DNA of 64,000 nt. Source: Apiospora phragmitis (lineage: Eukaryota > Ascomycota > Sordariomycetes > Amphisphaeriales > Apiosporaceae). The notes beneath the pieces were generated by a model. The model made no database searches, was not told the origin of the DNA, and worked only from the letters and a program-made list of their open reading frames with translations. This document shows positions 47,595-59,241 of the stretch, in pieces. Within the stretch, counting starts at the first letter, position 1. Each line of letters starts with the position of its first letter. The translations under genes were made by a program, and so were the position numbers. The DNA is taken from NCBI GenBank assembly GCA_038363925.1, contig JAQQWL010000011.1, positions 7,626,001 through 7,690,000 of the forward strand, written 5' to 3'.

Positions 47595-48927
47595 GATGCT
47601 TGAATGTGTAGCACTGCTGGGGAGAAGAGAACGGAATAGTCAGTGGTCGAAAAGCTAGTCCGATGTTGGCTGCTTTCTCCAGATACTAACTAGCAGGCTC
47701 AAGAATCGAAGACGGGGAGTAAGATAACCTAAGAAGACCAGAAAAGAATGACTCAAAGCGCTTCTCTTATACTAACATTGTTAGCGGTTAATAGGCCACG
47801 CGCAGACAACGACACTGCATGCAAGAAATAGCGTAGTGGTTTCCCGACATCCCGTACCGCAGGATCGCCCATAACCAATCTGGGGATGCCGGCTGGCAAT
47901 CTGGGCTTGGCTAAACGTATTTAGCCAAGCTCTTTGGGCCAGCTCGGTCTGTCGGGACTGGGGTACGGGGTTCGTTGCGGCGTGGGGAAGTGGGATTGGA
48001 AATCCCTCTGGGGAACCCCGGCCGGATCGCTCGTGTTAATTGGTGGATATGCCCTCCATACTGGTTTAGCAGTAATTTGGCGAGTATATGAGCTACCGAG
48101 GGCCTATTATATCGACTTCGCTGATTCAGCCAACAACATGTATTACTGACTTACATCGAGTTCGTAAAAGGGTGGGTGGAAACTGATGACTGAGCAACAC
48201 TAGACTTCTGACACCGAACTTACCAGCCATCGTTTATTATTAAGTATGTACATATTCTCCGTTATTATTCGGAGGCACTCAAGAGGGAGCTCCTTCAAAC
48301 CGACCACCTCCGTAAGCTGATCAAGGTACTGGCACTCAGGTCGGCATAATATGCTACCTACATGTACTTGTGTAGTTGAGTCATTAGAACCATAAAGCGT
48401 ACACTGCTTCAAAGACCTCATATATTCATTCTCGGCTTATTGAGTGTAGGGCCCTGCCTGGACTGGTCCTTACCGTTATCCAGATACGTACTTTAATCAT
48501 AAGACTTCGCACGTAGCATTGTGTAAGAATAACGTTAGCAAGTAATAGGTGTCTTCCACTTAATAATTTGAAAGTCTTCTTGTTTGGAAAAACGTACACA
48601 AGTTAATGAATACCTACATTTCCAGAAGTGCACAAGCCACAAAATCCGGATAGCTTCAGCCACAGCTGTGTGGCACCAGCTCGAAACGCGCATTGCTCCC
48701 TGCCTGGAGGAGCTGTTCCTAGGCCCGGACAAGGCTGCTGTACTGCCAACGTCAGTCAAGCACAGCAGAGCAGCCCAGACAGCTTGACCACCACATTCTC
48801 CATATCTCGTCCGCCTCCACCATTGTACCATCATCAGCGGCCACTCTACCATTAAATCCAGACCTTCGTTTGGGTGACTCGAGACTCATTCTCTTCATTG
48901 ATCAACATTTCCAGAGCAAACACCAAG
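47595..48927. other. Divergent promoter region of MFS gene and PRE2
   Basis: 1.3 kb between two divergent starts. No further gene is seen. I looked for a yeast-type PACE element before PRE2 and found no exact match. Confidence 0.5.
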
Positions 48928-49910
48928 ATGGATACCCTCGTAGCCCGATACAGCCGCCCGGGCGCTTTCCAGAACGAACGTCACATTGAGGATGGCCAGG
49001 ACGACCTCAACGACGACACCACTCCCAGCCTGTCTCTCAAATTCGCCCTGCCTCCGGTAGCTCAGGTCAGTCAGAAAAGCCATTCTGACTATTGTTCTAT
49101 ACCATGATACGACATGGTTGAGAATGCTGTTTACAACCATACTGACATCAACCTGCTATCTAGCCCTCAGCCTGGCTCCGATCAGCAACCGACGACCGCT
49201 CGAACCCCCACTGCCCTATCAAGATTGCCCACGGTACCACAACCTTAGCTTTCCGTTTCCAGGGTGGCATCATTGTAGCGACCGACTCCCGAGCTACTGC
49301 CGGCAACTGGATTGCTTCGCAAACCGTCAAGAAGGTTATCGAGATCAACAACTGCCTGCTGGGCACCATGGCCGGCGGTGCTGCCGACTGCCAGTACTGG
49401 CTTGCGTGGCTGGGCATGCAATGCCGCCTGCACGAGCTGCGCCACAAGCGCCGCATCTCGGTCGCCGCCGCCTCCAAGGTCCTGGCCAACCTCGTCTACC
49501 AGTACAAGGGCATGGGCCTGTCGATGGGCACCATGTGCGCCGGTGTGACCAAGGAGGAGGGCCCCGCCCTGTACTACATTGATTCGGACGGCACGCGGTT
49601 GGCGGGGAACCTCTTCTGTGTTGGTTCCGGCCAGACGTTCGCCTACGGTGTGCTGGATGCCCAGTATGATTACAACCTGAGCGAAGAGGACGCTCTGGAG
49701 CTGGGCCGCCGCAGTATCCTGGCCGCCACGCACAGAGATGCCTACTCGGGTGGTTACATCAACCTGTACCACGTCAAGGAGGAGGGCTGGGTCAAGCACG
49801 GCTTCAGCGACACGAACCCCATCTTCTGGAAGACGAAGCTGGAGAAGGGCGAGTTCACCAACGTGACAAGCTCCTTCGCCGAGGACGAGCAGGCGGGCAA
49901 CCGGGTGTAA
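48928..49910 (+). CDS. PRE2: 20S proteasome subunit beta-5 (chymotrypsin-like)
   Basis: Two exons, 48928-49065 and 49164-49910, give 294 residues. The propeptide (1-70) ends PIKIAHG, and autocatalytic cleavage before Thr71 yields the mature [11 protein letters not shown] start. Catalytic partners by family are Asp87 (ATDSRA) and Lys103 (QTVKK). Other beta-5 landmarks are [33 protein letters not shown] and the [12 protein letters not shown] segment. The protein forms the chymotrypsin-like site inside the 20S core, in nucleus and cytosol. The length is usual for fungal Pre2. The 98-nt intron follows codon 46. The gene converges on QRI7, with 243 bp between stops. Confidence 0.97.
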
Positions 49911-50153
49911 GACTAGGTATTTAGACGGAATGGGAAAAGCCGCAGGATCAGAATCAGCAGAGAGCAGAAACTCTGTTAGAACTGTGACTCTATTCATCTC
50001 GGTATCGCATTGAGCCTGGATGATCGCTATGTAAATGTATAATACAGGCGTTCAGTTGCACAAATGACTACTCCAGCAATCCAATTCGTGACGGGTCATC
50101 CATATTGTACACATGATGATACAGTAGCTCTTTCGTAAACTTCCTTCCATATC

Positions 50154-51716
50154 CTACATACCGTCGTCCTTGACCCACCCACTGGCCCCTAGAATGCCAC
50201 CACCGTCAGCTTTCGGGTCAACAGGCCATTTCTTCAAGGCGAGGATGTCAAGCTGGCTCCGGTAGCCGGCCTCGAACATTTCCAGGCCCGTCCACGCGAT
50301 CATGGCCGCATTATCTGTGCAGAGCGCAGGCGGCGGCGCGTTGATTTCCAAGTGGCCGAAGCCACGGACCGCGAGCAACGACCGCAGGATGTGCATCAAG
50401 TAGCGGTTGCTCGCGACGCCGCCGGCCACCACGACGGTCTTGACGTCCTTCATAGTATCCGCTTCCGCCGCCGCTACATCGTTGCCATTGCTGCTCCTGT
50501 TGTTGTTATTGTTGTTGGTGCTGTCCTTCTTCAGGGCGAAAAGCAGGCGGCTGGCCAGGTGCTCGAACGCGAGACGCATGGCGTGCCGGCCCAGCAGCCG
50601 GCGCTCGTCGAGGGGCATGTCCGGGCGGTCCTCGAGATGGCGCTGTACCTGGCTGCTGAAGCCGGAGAAGTTGTACGTCATGGCTGTTGTGCCCGCGAGT
50701 AGCGGGGTCAGGGTCCAGCCCAGCCCCGAGTCGAACGTGGCGATTTCGTCAGCGCGCTGGGCTGGCGGGGTGTAGTCGTAGTCGTAGTCGTCAATCCTGC
50801 TGCGAGACGTTGCAGTACTACTGGTATTGCTACTATCGCCACTGGGAGGAGGGAATACAAAACGCTCAAGCAGCGCTCCGTACATCACGTTGCTGGTTCT
50901 GGACAGCTCGGAGGCCGGAAGGATCAGGCGCGCGCACTTGTCCAGCATGTCCCCGATGGCGATGTTGCTGGCCGAGGCTAGGATCTCGTGATCGCACAAG
51001 GAACGCGAGTGCACGAGGAGCGTGTGCCCGCCCGAGACGAGCAGGGATAGATAGGGAAATGCGGGCTCGTCGCCGTCGTCTGTTTTCTTCGTTTGCCCAG
51101 ATGCTGCTTCGTCGTCTGGGGCGGGCCAGCGGGCTCGGGCGGAGACCAGGCGCGGCGTCAGCGCGTGCGCTTGCATGTGGTTGACGCCCAGCAGCGGCAC
51201 GCCCCACGCCGTCGCCAGCCCCTTGGCCGTGTTGAGCCCCGTGGCCAGGTTCGAGGTCATGCCGGGCCCCCGGGTCACGGCGACGAAGTCGGGTTTCCGG
51301 CGGACGGTTCCCCGGACGGAGCATGCATGCTGCCAACGGTTTTGTTGGGGACTACTCTCCTCATCTTCTTCTGCTGCTGCTGCTTCGGGCAGGTGGTCCA
51401 ATGCCTCGTCTATCAAGGGGGCGAGGTTGGCCGTGTGCGACACAACGGCCACGGTGGGATGCACGCCCTGAAACTCGCGGTTATCCGAGGTGACCTTCTT
51501 GTTAAACCTGAGCTTGGCGGCGCCCGTGGAGGGGCACTTTTCCAGAATTGCGACGCAGGTGTCATCGCAGGAGCTCTCAATAGCTAGCGTAAGGAGGCTT
51601 CTCCCGGGTCGATACACTGCGCTGCTGGTGCTGATGCACCTTGCCAGCAGGCGATGGTGTGCGACTGCACTCCTTCCAGCTACGTGTGGCCAGAGTCGCA
51701 CCCATCCCACGCTCAT
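50154..51716 (-). CDS. QRI7: Mitochondrial tRNA N6-adenosine threonylcarbamoyltransferase
   Basis: A single intronless frame of 520 residues. The first ~40 residues are Arg/Ser/Ala-rich without acids, a mitochondrial presequence (LLARCISTSSAVYRPGR). The Kae1/Qri7/TsaD core follows: ESSCDDT at 47-53, the metal-binding HMQAH at 180-184, LLVSGGHTLL, the helix GDMLDKCAR, AGGVASNRYL, and CTDNAAMIAW with the metal-ligand Asp. It transfers threonylcarbamoyl from TC-AMP to A37 of ANN-decoding mitochondrial tRNAs. Compared with yeast Qri7 (~407 residues) it is longer because of low-complexity insertions: an acidic one (AAAAEEDEESS) near 112-122, one with DDYDYDYTPP, and one with a run of six Asn. These lie between, not within, the conserved motifs. 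Confidence 0.96.
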   Translation of the reverse strand: MSVGWVRLWPHVAGRSAVAHHRLLARCISTSSAVYRPGRSLLTLAIESSCDDTCVAILEKCPSTGAAKLRFNKKVTSDNREFQGVHPTVAVVSHTANLAPLIDEALDHLPEAAAAEEDEESSPQQNRWQHACSVRGTVRRKPDFVAVTRGPGMTSNLATGLNTAKGLATAWGVPLLGVNHMQAHALTPRLVSARARWPAPDDEAASGQTKKTDDGDEPAFPYLSLLVSGGHTLLVHSRSLCDHEILASASNIAIGDMLDKCARLILPASELSRTSNVMYGALLERFVFPPPSGDSSNTSSTATSRSRIDDYDYDYTPPAQRADEIATFDSGLGWTLTPLLAGTTAMTYNFSGFSSQVQRHLEDRPDMPLDERRLLGRHAMRLAFEHLASRLLFALKKDSTNNNNNNRSSNGNDVAAAEADTMKDVKTVVVAGGVASNRYLMHILRSLLAVRGFGHLEINAPPPALCTDNAAMIAWTGLEMFEAGYRSQLDILALKKWPVDPKADGGGILGASGWVKDDGM

Positions 51717-52903
51717 CGAAGCGTATTTGGGGGATCAATTGCATGTAGGTGGACGATGGTAGTGCCGCGAAGCTTTGCTATCAATGTCCGTTCAACGTTT
51801 AGCAGCATAGGGCGCCATGAAACTCTTTTTTCCGTAGGAGCTAACCAGACGAGACCAATGGAAGCTCTAGGTTATCTTATCTGTAGCCTCTTCGAAGTAC
51901 CTATATCAAGTCGTGCACCTTTCACCTTTCTCGCATAAAGCACAAAGAAGGCCATACACACATAAATGCATCATATCATGCACTGAGCAGCAGAAGCGGA
52001 GTGCTATTCCGACAGACCTCAATCACATGTGACAGTCATGATGGAATGATTATTGCACGTTGGTTGGAATCCGCAATTTGATATACATACGATGTTACGG
52101 GGGACTGGAGGTTAAGCTACTGGGTCAAGTACCTCGCACTTGAATTTGCATGTACTCTCTCTCGGTCGGAACTGACGGGATACTCGTACATACATGTACA
52201 TACCCCTACCCCCTGAACCCTGAGGAGCCATGGGATGGAGATGGGGCTCACTCAGCTTTGCTACATTGATCTCCGAGGCTGCCAGGCTGCCAGCCACTCA
52301 ACTGAAGAGCTGCTTTGCGCAGTACGGAGTACCACACAACGTCATCGTGAAGAGCCCACCCGGACCCAGTGCCAGCGACTTTGCGACAATTCCATTGACG
52401 GCCATCGTAATATTAATGCTGAATGTTCCATCGCAACATCACGTAGCGGGCCACCGTGGTGCACATTATTCAAATTGAACAATATCCTTATACCGGTTCC
52501 CTTTCGCTCTTCTTTTCCCCTGTTTGCGCATTCGTTCCTTCAAAACTACTAGAAGAGCAACGCTTCCTACAGCATGTGAGCCACGGCGCTGTGAGCCCAT
52601 CTAACCTAACAAACTACCGGCACAGCGCTATACTGGCCCTGAAGGTCCCCGAGTCAAACCTAAAGACACGACGACCGGTGCATGGCAGATGCAGACGTAG
52701 ATGCTACTTGCGTAGTCGAAGCTTATTACTAGGGTCCTGAGGGGAATAATAAAGCCACCGAGAATATTCTAACCAAGAGGTATGACCCGACTTCCCGTGC
52801 AGCATGTCCATTTATCCTTCGTGGACATCCGCAACTCTTCTCTCCGCGTCTTGTCTACGAGCACATTGCTTTGTAGCCAGTCCTCGTGGCACAGAGCAGA
52901 ACG
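51717..52903. other. Divergent promoter region of QRI7 and DGAT2 genes
   Basis: 1.2 kb; contains the palindromic word TACATACATGTACATA near 52187-52203. No gene is seen. Confidence 0.5.
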
Positions 52904-55072
52904 ATGGCGGATACTGGTGATCAGCAGAGACAGAGGGTCTTCGTCGGAGCGTCGAAGGGGTCCAAACTCCCTCGATCGGGCAGTCGGCGCCATGATGCAT
53001 CACACAGACGGGCTGATTCGGAAACCACAGGAAGCCCTCAACAAAGCAGCGAAGCTACGAGTCTCCAAGCAGCCCGGCGGAGCTTCGAGGCAGCAGCGGA
53101 GAATCCACCAAAACCCGTCAAGTCCGTGAAGAAGTCAGCATCGAAACCGGACCGGATCGAAAGAACCGCAGCCACTGGCGAGGCCCCCAAAAGCGAGAGC
53201 AAGCGGAGAATCAAGCAACATCAACAGCAACATCAACATCAACAGCAGCAGCAGCAGCAGCAACCGCAGAAACAGTCTAGGCCACCGCGCTCCCCCGAAA
53301 CTACGAGCACCGCTACTTTTGCTGAGAGATCAAGGGTTGACACGCCTCCAAGAAATCCGCACTCATTTGACTTTACGAGACAGTCGAAAATTCCCAGTCC
53401 ATCCGCCAGCTCGGAAACTCGAACACATCGTCGTGCACCATCCAGTGCCGCAAGTATTGCCAGTGTAGTGAGTTATGCGAACGTATATCAAGTAGTCTTA
53501 AGAACAATTTCTGACCCGCTCTAGGCAAGTGACGAGCCGTCGAGCCCTGCTACCCCTGCCGATACGCCTTCTCCCAAACCAGGAGCTTGGTTGAGATCCG
53601 GTAGTACTCGCAAGCTGTCCAATAAAAGCTCATCAGAACTTATGCCCGCTATGGAGAACGGTTCCAAGGAGGAATCGTTCACTCACGTGAGCGAAGCACC
53701 AGAAATTGTACAGCTTAGTTCAAAGGAGGCCGAGACTACAGGCGATAAGCAGACCGAGGAAAGCCATACATCAGGTATGAGCCATACCTCGGAGAACACC
53801 TTGGCCGACGAGCAACCAACGTCGACCGAGACGTCCGGTGGTTCCAGTTACGCCGAAGCTTTGAAGGAAGGCCCTAATGGCCATGAGAACAAAGCAAGCA
53901 AGGAGGTCGAGGAAGCACCCGGGACGCATGGAATTAACCCCAACCCGCAGGAACAAGAAGCTGCCAGTGACGACTCCTACCCTGACCTAGACCCCTTGAC
54001 CATCGAAGAGAGACATACACACGAACCTGACGCACAACTCCAGGCTTCCGGGGGCCGCATCAGATGGGCCCCTTTCAACGTCCCTGCCGAGCGCCGCCTT
54101 CAGACGCTTACGGTCCTTTTCCATTGCACATGCATTGCCGTATCGGTCTCGGTTTTCTTTGCGTTATGCGCCAATCCTTTCGTCTGGCCTCTCCTTATCA
54201 TCTATCTGCTTCACATGCTGACGTCCAAGGCGGCAACGGACGGTTCATTGAAGTACAGATCCGAATGGTTCCGTAGCAGCTACATGTGGCACCTGTTTGC
54301 TGGATACTTCCCAGCTAAGCTGCACAAGACTCACGATTTGGTGCCTACCCGGAAGTATATCTTCGGTTACCACCCTCACGGTATCATTTCGCATGGCGCC
54401 TTCGCGGCCTTCGCCACGGATGCTCTTGATTTCTCCGGCAAGTTTCCCGGCATCACCAACACCTTGCTCACCCTGGATAACAACTTCCGCATCCCGTTGT
54501 ACCGAGACTATGTCCTTGCCATGGGTGTGCGCTCTGTTTCGAAGGAGTCCATCGTCAACATCCTGACTCGAGGAGGTTCTAACAAGGAAGGCATGGGCCG
54601 AGCCGTGACGATCGTCATTGGCGGTGCTCGCGAGTCGCTCGAAGCCCAGCCCGGCCAGATGCGCCTCATCCTGAAGGAGCGCAAGGGGTTCATCAAGATC
54701 GCGATCCGGACCGGGGCGGATCTCGTGCCGGTCCTGGCGTTTGGCGAGAACGAGCTGTACCACCAACTCCAGCCCCACGAGCACCCCTTTGTTCACCGCG
54801 TGCAGATGTTCATCCTCAAGGTCTGGAAGTTCACTCTGCCGTTCTTGCACGGCCGCGGCATCTTCAACTACGATGTGGGCATGATGCCCTACCGCCGTCC
54901 GCTCAACATCGTGGTCGGCGCACCGGTCAAGGTGACCCAGTCGAACGTGGTGGACGACAAGGAGGTTGATCGGTTGCACGAACTCTACGTGACGGAGCTG
55001 GAGAAGGTGTGGGACAAATACAAGGACGAGTTCTCTCCCGAACGCAAGGAGGATCTTCAGATTCTTTCATAA
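52904..55072 (+). CDS. DGA1: Diacylglycerol O-acyltransferase, DGAT2 family, with a long disordered N terminus
   Basis: Two exons, 52904-53467 and 53525-55072 (57-nt intron), give 703 residues. The start is the first ATG (MADTGDQQ); an in-frame GTG lies 18 nt upstream. Residues 1-~355 are Ser/Lys/Glu-rich and disordered with a Gln/His tract near 105-125. The DGAT2 domain begins near RIRWAPFNVPAERRLQT. A hydrophobic hairpin around 383-420 anchors it in the ER or lipid-droplet membrane. The active-site motif HPHG is at 471-474, with IPLYRDYVLAMG and the signature GGARESLEAQPG downstream. It uses acyl-CoA and diacylglycerol to make triacylglycerol. Fungal Dga1 proteins are usually 350-500 residues, so the extension is unusual; it may be regulatory. 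Alternative internal starts in exon 2 cannot be excluded. Confidence 0.93.
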
Positions 55073-57150
55073 GAAGATGGACAGCGCAGAGTCTGTCGTT
55101 AAAGGAGCCGGGTCTGTGATTACAAACAGGTCTTCATTCTCGGGGTTGCAAGAGGGGAAATATGCGCATCCAGAGTGTGTAGTGTTTTTTATATTAATTT
55201 TGTTTTGTATTTTTACTTCCCTATGTTGGTTCATCAGATCAGGTTTATCAGAAACATCGTTTCCAATTCCAAATACTCAAGACAGTCTGGTCTCACTGCC
55301 TCCCTCCGTTCTCCTCGTTGTCCTGGGTTATGTCTAAAGCTAGTGCACCGTGATCTAAGACATGGTTTAGTGTGGATGATGTAAGGGCATGGCCATCACC
55401 GATCAATGGAGCGTTTTGGCCATGTAGATAGACGTGACGATCGAATCGAAATCCAATAGCGTATAGTCCAAGCTTCTCGCTTGACATCATCTGGGAGGAG
55501 TTGACCACCTAGGTAACTTATACAAACCAGTCCGGTATACACTATTAGTATTTAGGCAGCTCAAGTGTGTGCGGGTTGTGCGGGCCAACCACTTTTTAAT
55601 CTCCTCCGTGATCCCGTGACCCCTTCCGTCCGGGGCGCTATGATGCCAAGTGCATGCCACCTGCCCATTCGCAAAACGAGGGGAAAGACCCATCAGGAAG
55701 TGAAGGGGAGGGAAGCCGGGAGGAGGGGATCGATCTGGTGCATATCCAGCCAGGCACAGGGCCTTTTTGCTGTCAGAGAGTGGACACCGAATGAATGTTC
55801 TCCGTACGCCAGGGAGAGAAAAGAAGAACACACGATCAATCATTAGAGGCCCGAAGATGAGAGAAAACCAGCCAAACACAATCAAGCTTTCTTACGGGGG
55901 CTCTACTTTTACTGCTTTCTTCGTACATGAGGTCATACCTGTGCAATAGTGTCGACCGGAGCTGAATGAAGCCTAAGGCAACATTAAGAAAAGCCAGCCG
56001 TTTCTCGCATGCTACGGATACACAGGCACGCGCTCTCACTCGCGGGAACGCGGAGATTCGGGTCCGCTAGCTACCCGACCGTGATTTTCCTTACTAAACT
56101 GAGTTTAGGTAATTTTAATGCATGTACGTGCTTGCTATCCATTCGGGGTCCTCGACAGGTCCTGGATCTGGATCCCCGATGGGTTCTCATCTCTGGCGTG
56201 CCTGCTTTTGCAGATTTATGGGCAGCCCAACAACAGTCTTCGCAGTCTTCGCAGTCTGTGCCGCCCTGAAGGTTTACCACAACAGCTGTTCTTTTATTAC
56301 CGCCGTAGCCAAGAACCCCTGAAGAGAGGCCTGAAGAGGGAAAAACTCAATGGGACCTGACCGTGCCCACTCCCCATGTTTCGCAAAAGACGGCAATGTG
56401 ACTTTCCATGGCATCTGTATCCCAGCTATTGGATTGCCGGCTAAGCCAGGCCTGTGTGTGTTCGTTTTAGTAACGATTGCTTAAATGGTGTGGTTCAGTG
56501 TTTGGCGGCATGAATATGCCGAGCAGTTGTACCTAGACTTATAATATGCAAAAGTCGGTTTGCACAAATGAGCGTAGCTCGTAGGGAACCTTGGAAGTGA
56601 GGCAACGGCCGCAGCGCTCAGCAAGGCAAAAGCTGATGGATTTGCCCAGACCAGATGCCAGATCAACGGCCATCTCTTATGCAAATCCCTTATCCTTCTC
56701 TGGGTCCAAAACCGGGTCGTGATCCGCGCTCTCCAACTCGGATTATCCACTTTGCCTACACACTCATTACTGTAGTATTTATTGTACAACAACAACAACA
56801 ACATCGACAATTAAGGCACACTCCGTCTCCGCGCTCTTGTTTCTTCTGCTGTCTGTTGCTTGCCCTCTCCTCCCCTTTCAGCTTTCTGATCTCAGAGGCG
56901 TTGCTAGCTCGACTATACCGCTGGGGAATTGGTCATCGGAACCCAGGATCCAGACCCATTCGAGCTACCCTTCCTGCTTCTTGCTTAGGGGCTTGCCTTA
57001 GGTGCACCACACACCCACACTAGACAGCACATGGCCCATGGATCACAGGGGGTTCGAGCATCCATTCAGCTCAAGATCATGCGCCCTTGTTCTGCTTAAG
57101 ATAATATCATTTTTTGCCATGACTCCATAGAACAATAACACCACCATACT
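55073..57150. other. Intergenic, no gene seen
   Basis: 2.1 kb between tandem + strand genes: the 3' end of the DGAT2 gene and the promoter of the SLC35-type gene. A direct run of CTTCGCAGT occurs near 56236-56256. No convincing reading frame. Confidence 0.45.
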
Positions 57151-59241
57151 ATGCCTTCCCCTTTGTCCAGACAATTCCCACAATCTCAATCTCTACCACC
57201 ACAATCATTATCGCAGCCATCGTCGTCCCTGTCCCAGTCGCACTCTCTTACGCCCCCACCGCCTCCATCGATACCGCCCGCCCCCAAGAATCAGGGTCTC
57301 ACCAGCATCCTCGTGCCTCCTCCCGACTACTCGAACCCGTCCTCGGCCTCGTCCACCAGCTTCCAGCACGAGTGGCCTGCTGCCGATGGTGGAGCGCCCC
57401 TTCCCACAATAGGAGGAGGAAGTCGTCGCACAGAAGACATTGAAATGGGCTCGATATCTCCCGCCGGCCACCGGCGCCGCCGCAGCACGCTGACGGCTGG
57501 CAACAACTTCGCCGTCCCGCCTGCCGCGACCGCGTCCAGGCCACGCTCTCAAAGTATTAAGAACACCGCCGTCTCTCCCGAATCAGGTTCCCTGCTGGAA
57601 TCAAAGACCGCCGATGGAGCCGGCCGGGCATCATCGGACACCTCTTTCAGGAATAAGAACGGGAAGAGGACAGAGTCCTACGATGACCACTCCGACTTCA
57701 CAGACGAGGATCTCCACGACGATGAAGAGACGGGCTTGACCCGCAAAGACAAGCGGAGGAAGCGGGAAAAGCGGCGCCGCAATACCAGACTCGACAACAG
57801 GATAGCGAGAGAGAACCTTACAGAACAAGAGCGCAAAGAAGCCAACCAAAACGTCGTGAGGAAGATAGTGATCAATGGCGTGTTGATCGGGCTGTGGTAC
57901 TTCTTCTCGCTGTCTATCTCTTTGGTAAGTTGTACTTTGCACTACGTTGCAACCAGCGGCTATTGTAGCCGGAACTGCCCTCCATTGCCGATGCTTGTAA
58001 TAGTATACTGACTTCTTCCTGACATAGTACAATAAGTGGATGTTCGACTCGGACAGACTAAACTTTGCCTTCCCTTTATTCACAACCTCGATGCACATGC
58101 TGGTGCAATTTTCCCTTGCCAGCCTAGTCTTATTCTTCGTGCCTTCGCTACGGCCGGGCAATAGATCCCATAACCCGGACCTGGGCCCCCCGAAGAGCGA
58201 ATCCGAGCCCCTTATGACCAAACTCTTTTACCTTACGAGAATAGGTCCATGTGGCGCGGCGACGGGACTGGATATTGGACTGGGTAACACGTCACTGAAG
58301 TTCATTACTCTGACGTTTTATAGTATGTTATTACCTGTCCATCCCACATCCCACCATCCGAAGAACCAAGACTGACCTGGTCCATAGCTATGTGCAAATC
58401 TTCGTCCCTTGCATTTGTACTCATATTCGCCTTCTTTTTCCGGCTCGAAACTCCCACATGGCGATTAGTGGGCATTATCGCAACAATGACTTTCGGCGTA
58501 GTCATGATGGTTGCCGGCGAGGTCGAATTCAACCTCGGCGGCTTCGTCCTCGTCATTTCAGCCGCCTTCTTCTCCGGATTCCGCTGGGGCTTGACCCAGA
58601 TTCTCCTTTTGCGCAACCCCGCCACTTCCAACCCCTTTTCTAGCATTTTCTTTCTCGCGCCTGTCATGTTCGTGACACTGCTTGCCATAGCTATCCCCGT
58701 TGAGGGGTTTTCCGCCCTCATCGAAGGATTTACACAACTGAGTAACGAATGGGGCGCTGTCCGTGCACCCCTTATTCTGCTCTTCCTGGAACCATCGCGT
58801 TCCTAATGACCGCATCCGAGTTCGCTCTGCTACAGCGTAGCTCTGTTGTCACCCTATCGATCGCCGGTATCTTCAAGGAAGTCGTCACGATTAGTGCGGC
58901 GGCTTTGGTGTTCGACGATAGGCTCACGCCGATCAACATTTCGGGCCTGGTCATTACGATCTTGGCCATCGCTTTCTACAACTACATCAAACTGACGAAG
59001 ATGCGGGACGATGCTCGGCTGGACGCGCATGCTAAGAGCACCGCGGCGTACACGGCGGCAGCAACCGGCTCGTCAGATGACGAAGATAGTGACGAGGAAA
59101 CCGACTTTTTCTCGGAAAGGGAGGGGAAACAGGTCCGATGGGGGTGCAAGCGAGGCCAACTTTGCCACCATGGACGGCGATACCATACCAAGCCACGATG
59201 CGGACGAGTCCAAACCCCTGCGCAGCGAGCACAACGATTGA
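57151..59241 (+). CDS. SLC35/DUF250-type drug-metabolite-superfamily transporter, with two apparent 1-nt frameshifts
   Basis: Exons 57151-57924, 58028-58322 and 58388-59241. The ~240-residue cytosolic N terminus is Ser/Pro-rich and ends in a basic coil (RKDKRRKREKRRRN). About ten helices follow: VLIGLWYFFSLSISLYNKWMF, FPLFTTSMHMLVQF, TFYTMCKSSSLAFVL (joined over intron 2), RLVGIIATMTFGVVMMVAGE, GFRWGLTQILLL, SSVVTLSIAGIFKEVVTI and SGLVITILAIAFYNYIKL. The STLY-like and FRW motifs fit SLC35C2/yeast Ymd8-like Golgi nucleotide-sugar or triose-phosphate-type transporters. As sequenced the frame breaks at 58785 (LILLF; one C missing) and again in the five-G run 59140-59144 (one G extra). Correcting both gives ~640 residues ending in an acidic tail at 59241; without the second correction the frame continues to 59495. 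Confidence 0.85.

Noticed and set aside
49245..49997. 250-codon frame antisense to PRE2, and similar antisense frames over DGAT2 (54245-54979) and QRI7
   Set aside because: Mirror frames of GC-rich codon usage in the real genes on the opposite strand.
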